Shown here: piece after piece, positions 1 to 12,589 of the stretch
Numbering within the stretch: position 1 is the first letter of the stretch
Layout of the letters: every line of letters begins with the position of its first letter
Source: Mytilus trossulus
Lineage: Eukaryota; Mollusca; Bivalvia; Mytilida; Mytilidae
Direction: 5' to 3'
NCBI RefSeq assembly: GCF_036588685.1
Contig: NW_026963310.1
Location: 3,286,001 to 3,350,000, forward strand
Length of the DNA stretch: 64,000 nt
Notes under the pieces: generated by a model
The model's database searches: none
The model's input: only the letters and a program-made list of their open reading frames with translations
What the model was told of the DNA's origin: nothing
Program-made: the position numbers and the translations under genes

Positions 1-480
1 GTAGAGGCGCACAGTTAGTTCCCATTGGAATGCCGACAGTCTGTTGAAAAACACATCCTCCAAACGTAACAAATATTTTGTCAATCAAGAAATCAAGCAT
101 CTTGATAATGTCAGTTACAGAGATTTTTTTGTTTAAATCAGAGTGAGTCTTAACAAAGTAGGATTTATCCCTCCCTAAGACAAGATACTTGTATCTACGT
201 TGGCCATTCTTTTTTATAAAGCAAAGTTATACTAACTCTTTCAATTTGTCTTTTAGTTTGGAATGTGGAATACTTGTATACAGAGTAGAAAAGTCAAATG
301 TTTTAATACTGTTACAAGTTGAAAGAGAGTTAGACATGTGTGAGGTCATTATTTCCCTTGATAAAAATACAATCTATAATTTACTTCAAATTTTATTTGT
401 CATATACTTTTTTGTTGCTCATTTGGAAATTTATATTTTAAAGTTCAATTGATGATAGGTGTAAAAGAAACCTTCATTGT
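1..480 (-). pseudogene. Penelope-like element reverse transcriptase fragment (left duplicate)
   Basis: The minus strand encodes degraded reverse transcriptase sequence closely matching the copy at 28557-29030, including the stretch FSTLYTRIPHSKLK and the region before the GIP-GTNCAP box. The window edge cuts off the catalytic part. Only short open pieces remain. The family call rests on the longer copy at 27480-29030; this one is part of the left member of the segmental duplication. Confidence 0.7.
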
Positions 481-551
481 CCACGTTTTAAAAACAAATT
501 ACGCGAAGTTCTGTTAATTTATCGCTACAATAAAGAAACATTATCATATCG

Positions 552-992
552 TTGCTGGGCTTCTAAAATGTCGTATAAGACTTTTTTGGCTAAAATTACT
601 TTTTGACACCAATGGTCTGGGCGGAAGGAAATCTTTGGTATTACAAGTAGCATAACGTTAGAACAATCAAAATGTGTGAAATGAGACATATTACAAAATT
701 ACCAATGTCAGTTGTTTGTAAAGTTTGCTTCAAAAATGTTGTATGAAAACTTGAAAATCCTTGTAGAATGGCTTTGGGAAAAAAATAATTGTAATCTTTT
801 TTATTTCTATGAATAATCATGATAATCAAGAAATGTTAAAGTTTTTATTTCACTGCTATTTAATAAAATGTTCAAGTTCACATACAAAATTTTGGAAGCA
901 TGCATTTTGCCAAAATTTTCAAAGCCTGTTTGTGAGAAAACAAAATTTGCAAAATTTGTAATTTACAACATTTAAGAAGCCCAGCAATGAAA
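552..992. mobile_element. Short non-autonomous element with terminal inverted repeats
   Basis: The left end reads TTGCTGGGCTTCTaaaATGT. The right end is its inverted complement, with GAAGCCCAGCAATG at about 977-990. No coding sequence is visible inside. The collinear site in the right duplicate (about 29103) lacks it, so it probably inserted after the duplication. The target-site duplication cannot be fixed because the flanks differ slightly. Superfamily unknown. Confidence 0.65.
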
Positions 993-1009
993 TAGTATGT
1001 GGGATGAAT

Positions 1010-2760
1010 TTTTGAGTCACACTGAATAGGTTGGTTGTTTGTTGGTTGCTTTGCTTAATGTCCTGTGGCAAATATTTCATGCATGCTAAGGACGAAAAAA
1101 GCTGAAAAGGAAACCATACTGTGACCTACATGTATTTATATTCGTCTTTGTGTCAGTTCTTAACTGTTTTTTTAATTTATGTATACTGTTACTTTATCAA
1201 ATGATCAACTAATAAGGTAATCTTATATTCTATTGAATAACATTACTATAACTCAGAAAAGGGTCGGGTGCGGAGGGTATATAATTATATCGTGATTATC
1301 TGTTAATAAAGTGTATTGCTATTCAAAAGACAATCTTTCTGAATTTTTCATTCGATTCAATTAAAATTGTTTAAAATAACCACTTTTCCGCGATAGAAAT
1401 GACATTACAAATAAAAAAAAAATACCCCTCCCTTGTTTCCATAAACTAACTGGTACAATAAATTACTTACAATGTGTCTTGTATTTGTTATACAGTAACA
1501 CCGTTATCAGATGGTAACAATACATTTGCGTCTTACTTCATGCAGTTACAGTAATAATTTGATTATGGATAGATAATTTTTTTAAAAGGTTTATCAGTCT
1601 CTAGATTAATTAGTGAGTTTAATTTCACATTCTAAATAAGCCGTAGGGCGTATTAAAACCCGAACGCATTAGAAAGGAATATCCCACTGTACGGTAAAAT
1701 AGGATAGTACTAAATTTTGCAAAGCTTTATAAAAAATAATATTCTGTTGACGGTATATAAGTCAGATAATGCATATTTTAAGGTTTGTCTTGTCGTAGAA
1801 CACACCGAGGGGTGTGAGGATTGATCAACGAAAGACCGACCGTACTATAACATAATTATTTGTTTTATAATCTCTAAACTGATTGTCATTTAACGTATAT
1901 AACATTTTAAACTAGCAATAATTAAAGTTTCGGCTGAATTATTTTTAAAACCTTTTTTTCTCCTTTTTTCAAAAACAAACCCTTTGAAAAAACAAGTATT
2001 TAAACTCTATCAATTTGTGATTTCGTGTAATGAAATTGTGACATGAACCTTTCACAAAGCCATAATTGGCAAATTGTCAACAAGAACTAAACCAATTTTG
2101 TCGGCCCTTTGTATACAACGGAAAACAAATAAATTTCTATAATATCAATTACCTGTTTTTCAATTTCAATGTTTAAATATAGAAGTACGCTAACAGCGTT
2201 CCATGTAATTATTCTACATATACTTATATAACATTTTTTCCCATAGCCTAATATATCGCGTAAACTACTATGTAATCTCTGAAGCCAATGCCAAATATGC
2301 TTTGTTTTAAATGTTTTGAGTAATTCCCATTATCTTATTTGCCTTGACTCACAGAGTACAAAATTCGAGACATACAGCATAATTATTTGTTCAAAATCAT
2401 ATATACTGAGAACGCAGGTATATGCATATAATAAAGAATTGCTCATGCTTTACAACTTATGCAATTTATCCTTCCGTGATGTGAATATGGATTAAGTGAA
2501 ATATAGAATTTAATTTTATTCTTTTTCAATAATAACCATGAAGGAAAACAACAAATATTAGATTTGATTCTTATAATCTCAAAAAGAAAGTATATAGCAA
2601 TGAAGTTAATTTGATAGTGTTCAATGGTCAACTTAGCAAGATATTTCTGATTTAACGAAACTCCATTCAATCTTGAAATATCACGAAGATGTGAATTACT
2701 ACCACAAATAATGTCCAGCTTGTAATTAGAGGAGAGTCACGTTTCATCAGTGTCTGTGCC
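1010..2760. other. AT-rich stretch without recognisable genes
   Basis: I see no convincing coding sequence here. The whole interval is repeated at 29337-31012. Beyond the 3' flank of the putative membrane-protein exon at 2764, nothing in it is identifiable. Confidence 0.6.
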
Positions 2761-2763
2761 TCA

Positions 2764-2866
2764 TCAATGTCCCCAGTTTCTAAATATCCTACGTACACAA
2801 AAAGAAAACGGGATTGCAATTACCACATTAATGACAACACTGCTGATTATTTTTGCAAATATCACT
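2764..2866 (-). CDS. Terminal exon of a putative single-pass membrane protein (left copy)
   Basis: After an acceptor (TTTTTCAG) the minus strand reads 33 codons to a stop. They form a hydrophobic segment (AKIISSVVINVVIAIPFSFC) followed by a short basic tail VRRIFRNWGH. This looks like a transmembrane helix with a minimal cytoplasmic end. The exon at 3340-3418 ends in the matching phase: its last two bases plus the first base here make one codon. The right duplicate (31013-31115) keeps the same frame and stop. The protein family is not recognised and the 5' exons are not securely located. Confidence 0.5.
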
Positions 2867-3339
2867 CTGAAAAATAATTAATTTCTGATCAAAAATCATC
2901 GATATAATGTCTTATAACCTATTTGAATACAAATAAAACGATTTAGAAATATATTTTGTACAAGGCAGTAAAATAATATTACAATAACCATGCTAACGAT
3001 AAACTATCTGAACGAAAAACTATCGTCTGTTAAATTTGTTTATATTTACCTCTCAGTAAAATCGTAAATTATTAAACTAATAAGCAAAACTTTCATATAA
3101 TCTGGCTTTCTGTAAGATTAATATTTAAATGAAATAGATGTAGAATTATCTTAGAATCCTAGTAGATATGATAAACTTGTTTAAAAGTCAATATCGGAAT
3201 TTTGTCTGAACTGAACATTCTCTCTTTTTTTACATTTGATTAATTCGTATAGCATTAAAAGCATAAACATATAAACCATCTGTGTGTTGTCAGTTTATAG
3301 TTTTGACTATATATTCATAGTTTCAAGGCAAAAACTTAC

Positions 3340-3418
3340 ACAGAATCATCTGCACAGGTCTCGTGTCTTTTACCCATGGAATACGTATCATAACAATATT
3401 TAGCTTCAGTTGGGATAA
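3340..3418 (-). CDS. Penultimate exon of the same putative membrane protein (left copy)
   Basis: A 79-base exon lies between the acceptor CTTTATAG and the donor GTAAGT on the minus strand. It encodes 25 full codons with two cysteines (pieces KYCYDTYSMGKRHETCADDS). The reading phase joins correctly to the membrane exon at 2764-2866. The right duplicate at 31624-31702 preserves splice sites and frame with two amino-acid changes. Cysteines before a membrane segment suggest an extracellular, perhaps EGF-like, juxtamembrane region; that is inference. Confidence 0.5.
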
Positions 3419-3547
3419 CTATAAAGAAATAGATAAAATACTGAATATTATTTGAATTCAAATATATCAACAAAAAGGTCATGAAGATATTTGCAGTTCT
3501 TATATCTGCAAATTTTATTTCAGGTATTTGGTCTCAATTCTAACAAC

Positions 3548-4952
3548 TAGAGGCTCTAAAGAACCTGTGTCGCTCACCTTGGTCTCTTTGAATATTAAAC
3601 AAAGGAAGCAGATGGATTCATGACAAAATGGTGTTTTTGTGATGGTAATGTGTTTGTACGTCTTACTTAAATAAACATTATTTCTGCTTACAATTATCTC
3701 TATCTATAATGAACTTGGCCTTGTAGTTTCAGTGGAAAATGTCAGTAAATGGTTATCAAAGGTACCAGGATTATAATTTAGTTCGCCGGACGCGCGTTTC
3801 GTCTACATACGACTCATCAGTGACGCTCATAACAAAATATTTATCAAGCCAAACAAGTCAAAATTTACAACTTTTATGAAAATTGTTAAAAATTGACCAT
3901 AAAAGACAATTACTCCTTAGGGGATCAATTGACCATTTCAGTCATGTTGACTTATTTGTAAATCTTACTCTGCCGAACATTATTGCTGTTTACAGTTTAT
4001 CTCTATCTTAATAATATTCAAGATGATAACCAAAAACAGCAAAATTTCCTTAAAATTACCAATTCAGGGGCAGCAACCCAACAACAGGTTGTCCTATTAA
4101 TCTGAAAAATTCAGAGCAAATAAATCTTGACCTGATAAACAATTTTACCAAGTCAAATTTGCTCTAAATGCTTTGGTTTTTGGGTTATAAGCAAAAATCT
4201 GCATTTTACACCTTTGTTCTATTTTTAGCCGTGGCCACTATCTTGATTTGATGGCCGGGTTAACGGACAATTTTGTTAAACTAGATACCCAAAGATGATT
4301 GTGGCAAAGTTTGGATTAATTTGGCCCAGTAGTTTCTGAGAATAAGATTGTTCTAAAAGATTAACGAAAAAATGAAAAAAAAATTGACTATAAAGGGCAT
4401 TAACTCCTAAAAGGGTCAACTGACCATTTCGGTCGTGTTGAATTATTTGTAAATCTTACTTTGCTGAACATTTTTGCTGTTTACAGTTTACAGTCAATCT
4501 CAATCTATAATAATATGCAATATAATAACCAAAAACAGCAAAATTTCCTTAAAATTACCAATTCAGGGGCAGCAACCCAACAACGGCTTGTCCGATTCAT
4601 CCGAAAATTTCAGGGACGATGAATCTTGACCTGATGAACAATTTAACCTTGTCAGGGATGCTCTTAATGCTTTGATTTTTGAGTTATAAGCCAAAATCTG
4701 CATTTTACCCCTATGTTCTACTTTTAGCTTTGGCGGCAATCTTGATTGGTTGACCGGGTCACCGAACACATTCTGTAAACTAGATACCCCAATGATGATA
4801 AAATTTTATTTGGCTCAGTAGTTTCAGGGGAGAAGTTTTGGTAAAAGCTAACGACGATGGACGATAACGATGACGGACGACGACGTACGACGCCGGACGC
4901 CGGACGCCAAGTGATGGAAAAGCCCACTTGGCCCTTTGGGCCAGGTGATCTA
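3548..4952. repeat. Dispersed repeat beginning AGAGGCTCTAAAGA, ending GGCCCTTTGGGCCAGGTGA
   Basis: This is a roughly 1.4-kb repeat of a kind common in bivalve genomes, recognised from its ends and the terminal GAC-rich tract (ACGACGACGTACGACGCCGGACGCC). It contains two internally related blocks: about 3840-4260 and 4330-4720 share the 'aactcctta...gaccatttc-gtc-tgttga' text and the 'caattcaggggcagcaacccaacaac' text. A second repeat carrying CGCGCGTTTCGTCTACA is nested at about 3772-3860. The open frames on the minus strand are not genes. Confidence 0.75.
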
Positions 4953-5529
4953 ATATTACTTTAATTTAAAAAATTGAAATGAATACAGATGAATTTTTAA
5001 GTCAACAATGCATGATTGTACAACATATTATAATTACTACATTTTGATTCACTCAGAGGGAAATCACTGTAGGGAAACGTGATGTACCTCATTGATACTA
5101 ATGTAGTTACCTGGATTTTTGCTTGCATAGGTTAATGTTGGCTAGAATCATATTTGACGAAAATGAAAACTTCTAATATTTAGAATGTGAGTACTGTAGA
5201 TGCATGAGATGTGACACTATTATTGACATGAAAAACAGATCAAAGAATATAACTCCACAGAAATATTAATGTATGAATTTATCTATTTCTGTTCCCCTAA
5301 AAGCCTAACAAAAGATATTCATATGTGTGTGTCATTAACAAATATCCGTATGAAGTATATCAGGTGAACATTCCTAAAATAAAATTCATTGTGCTTATAA
5401 CCAATGATGCCTATCAATTTCTATATTTTTATCTTAAATTGTAAGAATAATTAATTTTACCTCATACCAATAAAGAGTAATTTATAATAAAATCTTACCA
5501 ATTCAGTTAAGAAGTCAAATTCTAAACTA

Positions 5530-6120
5530 ATAAGTTACTTGATAGATGAATAAACAAATAACATAACAAGCCTATATCACTGTTAAACTTGTTCTTCAAT
5601 TGTATAAGGGACTTCTTCCCATCGCTGAGTATGTTAATTCCCCTTTTATTCAAGCCAAGAGTAATATATATACATCCACTAACAAATTGATAATGCTAAT
5701 GTTACGACCTCGTATGAATGAGTAGTAAGAGGAAAGATCATAAAAAACATTTGCGACAACGGTACAGAGTGCTCTTAAATATATTTGAGACTAAATGCAT
5801 ATATTATCATATATATTAAGAGACACACACAAACGGTCAAATATACAAGTACGTGTATGTCTATGACACAAATCATAGAGTGTAAGCATTTTATCAATCA
5901 GGGCACTCATTTTCAAGAACTTCAGAAGATTTCTTTTCATTTCTTTTCACAGTTCCTACAACATGAGGATAGTATTATTTTCTAAAAATGTTATCCTCTA
6001 TTTTTAATAAATGGGTTTCAATATTATTCATGACCAAGCTTTTAAATTGTTTACTGTATTTATCTATTCTAGCATTTATCTTTAATAATTGAAATTCTGA
6101 ATGTAATAAGGACCTTTCCA
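5530..6120. other. Unique AT-rich spacer
   Basis: Nothing recognisable: no splice-flanked open frame, RNA gene or repeat that I can name. Confidence 0.5.
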
Positions 6121-6127
6121 AATTGTG

Positions 6128-6430
6128 AAGTTGAACTCATCCCTTTGTAAATTTTACGGACGCCATCACCAGTTGGTTGACCGTTATGGAATAACCGTTT
6201 CACAAATGATATCGGATGTGTTCTTACGTCGTATTTACAATCCCCTTCCCTTTCATGAATTTGACCTACCGAATTAGATTATTTACCGGATTTTTTATCA
6301 CATAAGCACCAAGACGGGTGACACATTTGGAGCAGAATCTGATTACCCTTCCGGAGCACCTGACATCGCACCAAGTTTTTGGTGGCGTTCGTGTTGTTTA
6401 TTCACTAGTTTTCTATGTTGTGTCATGTGT
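6128..6430 (+). pseudogene. Penelope-like element 3' fragment
   Basis: From 6128 the plus strand reads pieces such as SSLCKFYGRHHQLVDRYG and SQMISDVFLRRIYNPLPFHE before a TAG at 6275. This is the C-terminal part of the retroelement protein seen at 27741-27971 on the other strand. The following 150 bases match the element's 3' untranslated part (compare 27560-27700 reversed). It is a 5'-truncated insertion, not a host gene. Confidence 0.7.
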
Positions 6431-8445
6431 ACTATTTTTTAAACGCAAATTTAATACCACATACAGCTAACAAAAAACAATAGGCTTATTATCAGCAAAT
6501 TGGACCAAATATTTTGGTCTATATAACTAATTAAGAACCGTTTTTTTTTTTTACATATTATGAATGTTAGGCTGTTAATATAGTCTTCTATAAAAGAATA
6601 TTAATTCAAAATGTCGGCTAGATAATAAACATATGTATTGGTTTGGTTTAATGTTACTAAAATGACGTGAATTGAAGAGTGGATTTTTCTAATTAACTGC
6701 AATCCAACATTCTTGTATAAGAAACTATTATTATAATCTGCAACTTGGAGCATCTTGTAATGGTTTAAATTCTGATGTTGATTTTTATTTGCAAACTAGT
6801 TGTTGCTGTTGGCATTAAGTAGTTACTTCCCTTTCAAAACAAAATCGAAAAGGTTTCAATAGACGACACAATTTACACATGTAATGGATGATTGAAAGAT
6901 CAAATTTAAAGCCAACAAGTTGTTTTTGTTGATATTTGTTTTTTTGGTATAAATAAATATAAGTAGGATCTTGATATTAAGAATTTAATATGGGGAATCG
7001 CTCTCACCCTATATGGCATTTACTACCTAATATATATAGTATTTTGTCAATATCACGACATGTAACGAATAACATATTGCATTTCTCATTCGGAATGTCA
7101 ATTAAAATCTGTGTTTAAACCACGACCAAGATATAGTGTATTTTCTAATGTTAAACTAGTTCACTGCATGTAAGTTTAAATAGCCACATGCAACTTTTCG
7201 AAAATCAGTATATTGATACACAGACGTTTTCGGAAATTAAATATGCAATATCGAGAGGCCTTCAGTACAGGGATTTGATCATATTTTGGTTCGAAAAGTC
7301 GTGCTTGTATCATTTTGAACGATTTATTGAAATTTTGAAAAAATAATAAACAAAAAATAATTTAAGGTAAGCACATAAGACATTGAAAACAATATTGTAT
7401 GTCAAACGAATATAGAAAATGTCGTTGTAAGCAATTGAAGTATGAAATATAAGACTGTGTGTCAATAAACTTTTTATGTTTATGATTACCATACTTGTTT
7501 TACGTCATTAACATGATTAAGGATAAATGTTTTTAAAGATCCTGTACAGAACATTATTAAAAACATTGAACCGAATAGTTTGAAAATTAACCTTAAAATG
7601 GTAAACATGACTTTTTATATTTTGAATAACTTAGTTAAAGTATATAAGCAAATATATAGAAGCCATAAATTCACCGTATTAGTAAAAAAGGAATTTAGAC
7701 ATGTTAGAGACATTAATGTATACGTTCGTAAATAACTTTCTGCAACAATACTTTCAAATTTACTCTCGTTAACACAACATTTTATATTTTTACTTTATCT
7801 AGCACCAAATTTGACAATCAATAAATGTTCAGTGATGTTCGATGTAAAATATTTAAAATCTTGAAATAATAGTAAATCAGCATGATGAGTATCGGCCAAT
7901 TGTTTTTAAATTCGTTCAAAGTATCTTTGTTCTTTTTTTATGCCTTTTGTCAAATACAAAACATGGTTTTACAAGTACGTTCGACCATAGACGCGCAATA
8001 TATGTTCTAGATGCGTTTATTTTACATAAGGATTGTGTCATACTAAAACAACACCAATTGTGAAGAAAGTTAAAATACACGTAATCTTAAGAAATCAAAA
8101 TATAACATTTGTCGTTACTTTTGCGAATAATTATAGAAATATTATTGACTTAATATGAGTGAATATGCAGCATAGATATAACTCTATCACAAAAGAAATA
8201 CGTACATAAAGAATAATAAAAAATTGGAAGAATAATCCACATATACATGGCCATACTATTAGAACTTCCAAACTTGTCTAGAACATATGTATGTATAAAT
8301 AAAATGGCCTTGAATAGTTTACCTGACTTGGCACGCAATCATTATATAAACTGATATATTGTTTTATTACATTGGTCGCAATAACTTTCATTGATTTCCT
8401 AGTTAAATAAATTACATTGATTTCCAATTTAAATAAAAACCGATC
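6430..8445. other. AT-rich spacer without recognisable genes
   Basis: I see only short open frames of low-complexity character. No repeat or gene could be supported. Confidence 0.5.
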
Positions 8446-8621
8446 ATTTCACATGTGAATTAAACGTGGTTATTTCACTCTCTGACGTCATACAACAATA
8501 GGCGTTGTCAAGACGTCGATAACGTCGGATCAAATCAAATTGTAAATGCGTAGGAAAAACATTTAGTTCCTGTCATTTTCTACATTAATTTCATAAAAAG
8601 CCATCTGACAATGTAATAAAA

Positions 8622-8785
8622 AGTATAACTAATCGCCGTATGTGAATATCAAAAATAAGACAACTTGTGACCGAACACCACTATGGATAAAATTTGTGCT
8701 GCGCACTCGTTTAATCCATGCGTCGTTCGGTCATGCATTGTCTATATTTTTTTACATTCAAATACGGCTATTAGTTATACTATAA
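8622..8785. mobile_element. MITE-like inverted repeat
   Basis: The left arm (about 8626-8665, TATAACTAATCGCCGTATGTG...) and right arm (about 8741-8782, reverse complement TATAACTAATAGCCGTATTTG...) pair over about 40 bases with a few mismatches. Matching GACCGAAC/CCATG words extend the pairing towards the centre. There is no coding content. The full boundaries are uncertain. Confidence 0.6.
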
Positions 8786-8959
8786 ATATGCATACTTTCT
8801 CACATATTTAACATAATATGACTTTGATTTCACATTGACGGAAAAACCAGGTATATTGTAATGAATTGTACATTTTTAAATTTGATATCGTAACTTATTT
8901 CGCTGCATAACATGTTGAATGTTTTAACGGATTATATATTTATGTTGAGTATTCAAAAG

Positions 8960-10060
8960 CCTGAGAGTTTATCGAATCAATTTTTTATTTCCGATCATGT
9001 ATTAGAATTTATTTTATCAACGGTTCTGTTGAAATATAATTTGAGTATCAGATAATTTTTTTAATCTAAATTTTGACTTTTTTTTTAAATATTCGAATGA
9101 TTTTGATAAACAGATTTATTAAATGATTTCAAACATTAGCGCTCAATGATTCTTACTATACTTTGCAATTATCAATTATTTTACTAAACTGTTAACGTTT
9201 ATGATATAAGTTATTTAAGAAAATCGTTTGAATAACGAATATTGCAATCCGTTAACCCAGAAGCGATTCAGTTCCTCCATGTTTTATATACGCAGTGGTT
9301 AACACTCCACAAAGACTGTGTATTCTTTTAGTCACTATTTTTTGTTACCATAAATGAGTATACCGCAAATACTGAACCCCGATGTAAAAAGGGTGAGTCC
9401 ACAAAAACTAACAAAATCAATCTCTACCTATCAAAGGGAAAAAGCTGTCATATTCCTGACTCGGTACGAGCATTAAAAAAACAAATGATAACTAAACATG
9501 CTTGTATAGCTAGCATAACCTCTCACTTGTATTAGGAATTTGACAAATTGACAAAATTGGTGAGTAACTTAAACAGCCGTTATATGTTAATGTGTTTAAG
9601 CAGACACAATTGTGTAAGCAAATTTCACATCTGAATAAACAATTCAAATAAACATATACACACAAAATGATTATGATAAAGTCAAATATAATAAGTGTTT
9701 TTGGTGGTAGTACACATATTATATGCGTTTAGCACACGCACAAGTGTTAGAACAATATATAGACTATAAATACAAAAGTAAACAAATAAAAAAACTATAA
9801 AAAAATAAAATCCCATGCGTCCAAATTGATATTAAGAAATGCCCCGGAAACAGACATCTGAAACTTTTTTTCACATCCATTCTTTTATAGTTACATTCTT
9901 TACAAAGCACCAAAAGCTAACAAAACCTCTAAACGTACTTATCTAGAAAAGATAAGATTACGGTACTGTTGGCATGTCATTAAGGACGACATATATCGGT
10001 TTTAATATTAAATCACTCATAGGATTTTTGCATCGGAAAAAAGAACATATTAATTCTAAA
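8960..10060. repeat. Direct duplication, left copy (1.1 kb)
   Basis: The segment matches 14460-15560 in the same orientation, with an offset of about 5.5 kb and near-identical text from 'ccgatcatg' through 'gtttttgcatcgg'. It contains no gene I can support. Part of it (CTGTCATATTCCTGACTCGGTACGAGCATT) derives from a dispersed repeat also found at 28000-28180 and 63430-63700. Confidence 0.85.
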
Positions 10061-10301
10061 ACTAGATTTTGGCATGACACGGCTATGTTCTTCACAAATA
10101 TTTTCTTATAGTATGATATTAAACCATTTACTGGCGCGATTGTGCTTAATTTTCATAGGATGAAGAAATAGTCTTTCAATCAGATTAATTGCGGTCTAAT
10201 GATGATATATCAGTAACTCCTTGTAGTCATTTGTTAATTTGTTTATTATGTCAAAGTATTTCTAGTTTAGAACTATACAAAAAGATAATGGTAATCTATA
10301 A

Positions 10302-10700
10302 TATAGCACCAACGGGATGCCAAATCTGTTAAACCTTTACAATAATATATTTTTAAACAACCTTGTTTGTACTATTTAAAAATCATTGCAATCTTATCTT
10401 TATATAAATATTGTAGGAAACTGTAATTTTCCAAAAAATATAAATATATGTATTGCGTAATTGCAAGACCCAAAGTGCAGGTTTAATAGTAAACTAATAT
10501 TATCAGGAAATTGAATAGAGTATATTACTTACCTGGATAGAAAATCGGTTAAACCGTTACAATGATATATTTTTAAACAGCCTTTATTGGACTTTTCAAA
10601 AATGATTCATTACTAGCTATAGCTTAATATAAATATTGTAGAAATCGTAATTTTCTAAAAACAATATCCATATATATGCAAGACGAAAGTGCAGGTTAAA
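10302..10700 (-). repeat. Two degenerate copies of an exon-like cysteine cassette
   Basis: Two adjacent units (about 10302-10460 and 10533-10700) share text with 17785-17935 and 18425-18600. On the minus strand each reads a variant of GCLKIYHCNGLTDFLSR. At 10533 the second unit ends in a canonical donor (CAG|GTAAGT). Upstream frames are interrupted by stops, so these look like decayed exons. The cassette at 18425-18509 is the intact relative. Confidence 0.5.
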
Positions 10701-11285
10701 AAGAAAATGTCAATGACCAGGAATTGAATATTGTAATTGTAGACACCAACAATAGAAAATAAGGATTTTATATCCATATATCATAGAGAAAGTGTCTCTT
10801 TGTTTAAAAGATTACTACCTTTGTTTGAGTTCAATTACATGTATAAGAAATTGAAAATGTTATCAAAATTAAATTTGTTTTGTATCTTTAATTAAAAATA
10901 TCAAAGTTAAACATTTTAGAAGGTTCGTTTTCAAATTTATTTATTTATTTAATAAGACAAAAGTTCTTACTTTTATAGTATTCATTGTATCGGTATGTTG
11001 ATGTGTGTCCTTTATAATAATTAAATATCATTATAAACAATACTTGACTTTAAACAGTATTTATCTCAAGAATCTATATTGAATTCCTGTTAGAAAATTG
11101 AATAGAGTTTAGATCTGGACATCTTCCAATCTTGATACCAGGTTTAGTTTGTACCATATCTAACAAAAGAAAAACATATAATGTGTGTTAATAACACGAC
11201 CAATTAGTACAGGTATATAATTAGTGTTTTAGATTTAAAACATTTTTTGGAAATTGTTTGTACCAATAATTTTTAAATATGTTAC

Positions 11286-11390
11286 CTGTTGTACTAAATG
11301 ACGTCCAAGTTAATGATTTTGCTGTCCCAGCATTTATATTCATTACAACAACTGGGGTTAAATAAAACTTGGTTTCTTGATTTTGCTATC
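11286..11390 (-). pseudogene. Exon-like cassette with in-frame stop (NQVLFNP-CC type)
   Basis: Between an acceptor (TTTTTTCAG) and a donor (CAG|GTAACA), the minus strand reads RNQVLFNPSCCNEYKCWD. It then carries about 33 extra bases containing a stop that the cassette at 26905-26975 lacks. About 340 bases around both cassettes are homologous (11110-11450 versus 26742-27030). It is probably a decayed exon of a cysteine-rich extracellular protein. Confidence 0.4.
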
Positions 11391-12179
11391 CTGAAAAAAT
11401 GAATTATTTATTGCGATCAATTTACCAAAGGAAATGAAATGATTTAGAAATAAAATGTTATGATATCAAATGTGTTTCAATTGGAAAAGGGGAAAGGGTA
11501 ATTCACAGCGAGTTTCCAACGAAATAATATGTACCTGGTCGTAGAAGACAGATACATTAACGGTCAAAATATTATCTAATAGGTATTTGCAAATGTATAT
11601 TTATTGAGTTGAGAATAGGATAACCGGACAGAGAGTAAAAAGACAAATTGTCACTGGACTGAACGTCACAAATTTAAAAGAAAAAAAATTAGAATTGTTT
11701 TATCACATCATTCAGACTGATTTCTTAGAAAATATGTGATTAAGCTTTGTAAACAAAGCAGTAGTGGACATATTTTAAACAGTGTCAAAAGTTCTGAAAT
11801 CCTATCTTTTCTTTTGTTTTCTAAAATTGAGTACTGTAATAAAAAAATGTATTTCGTCCTCTTTATCTCTTATACGTTATTGAAATATTCTCTCTTGTAC
11901 CAAAAGCTCCTAATAGGGTCAAATTTCTATTTCTAATTTAAGAGCATTCATTTTGAATTTTGTTAATAATTATCTTTGATTAAAATTTTCACACACAAGA
12001 TAACTCTCAAATGTTCCTGTAAATACACTTTTAAATAAATTGTCTGTTTTCAATGTGTTTCCATGTGACTGTTTAACTCTATCATCAAATATATCATTAC
12101 TCGTTGTACTCTAACTTGGCTTATAAAAAAAGAAAAGGTTTTACCTTATTCTGTAGAGTTAAAATGTGATTTAAATCAA

Positions 12180-12450
12180 CATTTAAATATCCTGCGAAAC
12201 TATCAATACAGTTTCTGATAGTAAAACAACATCATCTGCATACAGGAGACAATTCAAATCTGTGGTATTGGGTTTGATTGGTTGACAGTATCATCAAAAA
12301 TAGTTTGGAGATCATTTATAAATAATTTAAACATATGAGGCTTAAGTTATCACTTTGACGAACACCAAATTTGAAAAAAAAAAGTTTGTTACAGTATCAT
12401 TATTAACCTTAACGCATAGTTTTACTATAATTGTTTGTAATGCTAAAATA
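12180..12450 (-). pseudogene. LINE reverse transcriptase fragment (YADD region)
   Basis: The minus strand encodes TIIVKLCVKVNNDTVTNFF, then FKFGVRQSDNLS and, with indels, NCLLYADDVVLLSET. These are the GVRQGD and YADD signatures of non-LTR retrotransposon reverse transcriptase. A parallel copy of the same region is part of the longer remnant at 13000-13300. Several frameshifts and stops make it non-functional. Confidence 0.75.
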
Positions 12451-12589
12451 AAAAAGATCATTCTTTGCCATTTTTTCTAAGTGTTTTTTAAACCAACTTA
12501 TTTTAATAACAGTAAAAACGGATTGTGATAATGGTAATGTTTCAGATAGCACGGTGTAATTAGATTTATGTATTTAATACTTGAAAATA

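Larger units (their letters stand above)
1..5527. repeat. Segmental duplication, left copy
   Basis: The sequence from base 1 is collinear with 28557-35350, direct orientation, about 28.6 kb apart, with only scattered substitutions and small indels by eye. The left copy carries a 440-bp inverted-repeat element (about 552-990) that the right copy lacks. It lacks a 1.55-kb insertion and an approximately 200-bp repeat piece present in the right copy. Similarity stops near 5527. The true left edge is outside the window. Confidence 0.93.

Noticed and set aside
4563-4927. Two overlapping minus-strand frames
   Set aside because: They fall entirely within a dispersed repeat whose other copy (33180 region) does not preserve them.
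5114-5175. Candidate exon before a GTAACT donor on the minus strand (KFSFSSNMILANINLC)
   Set aside because: The phase does not fit the 3340-3418 exon, and the right copy changes the cysteine to tryptophan. Support too weak.
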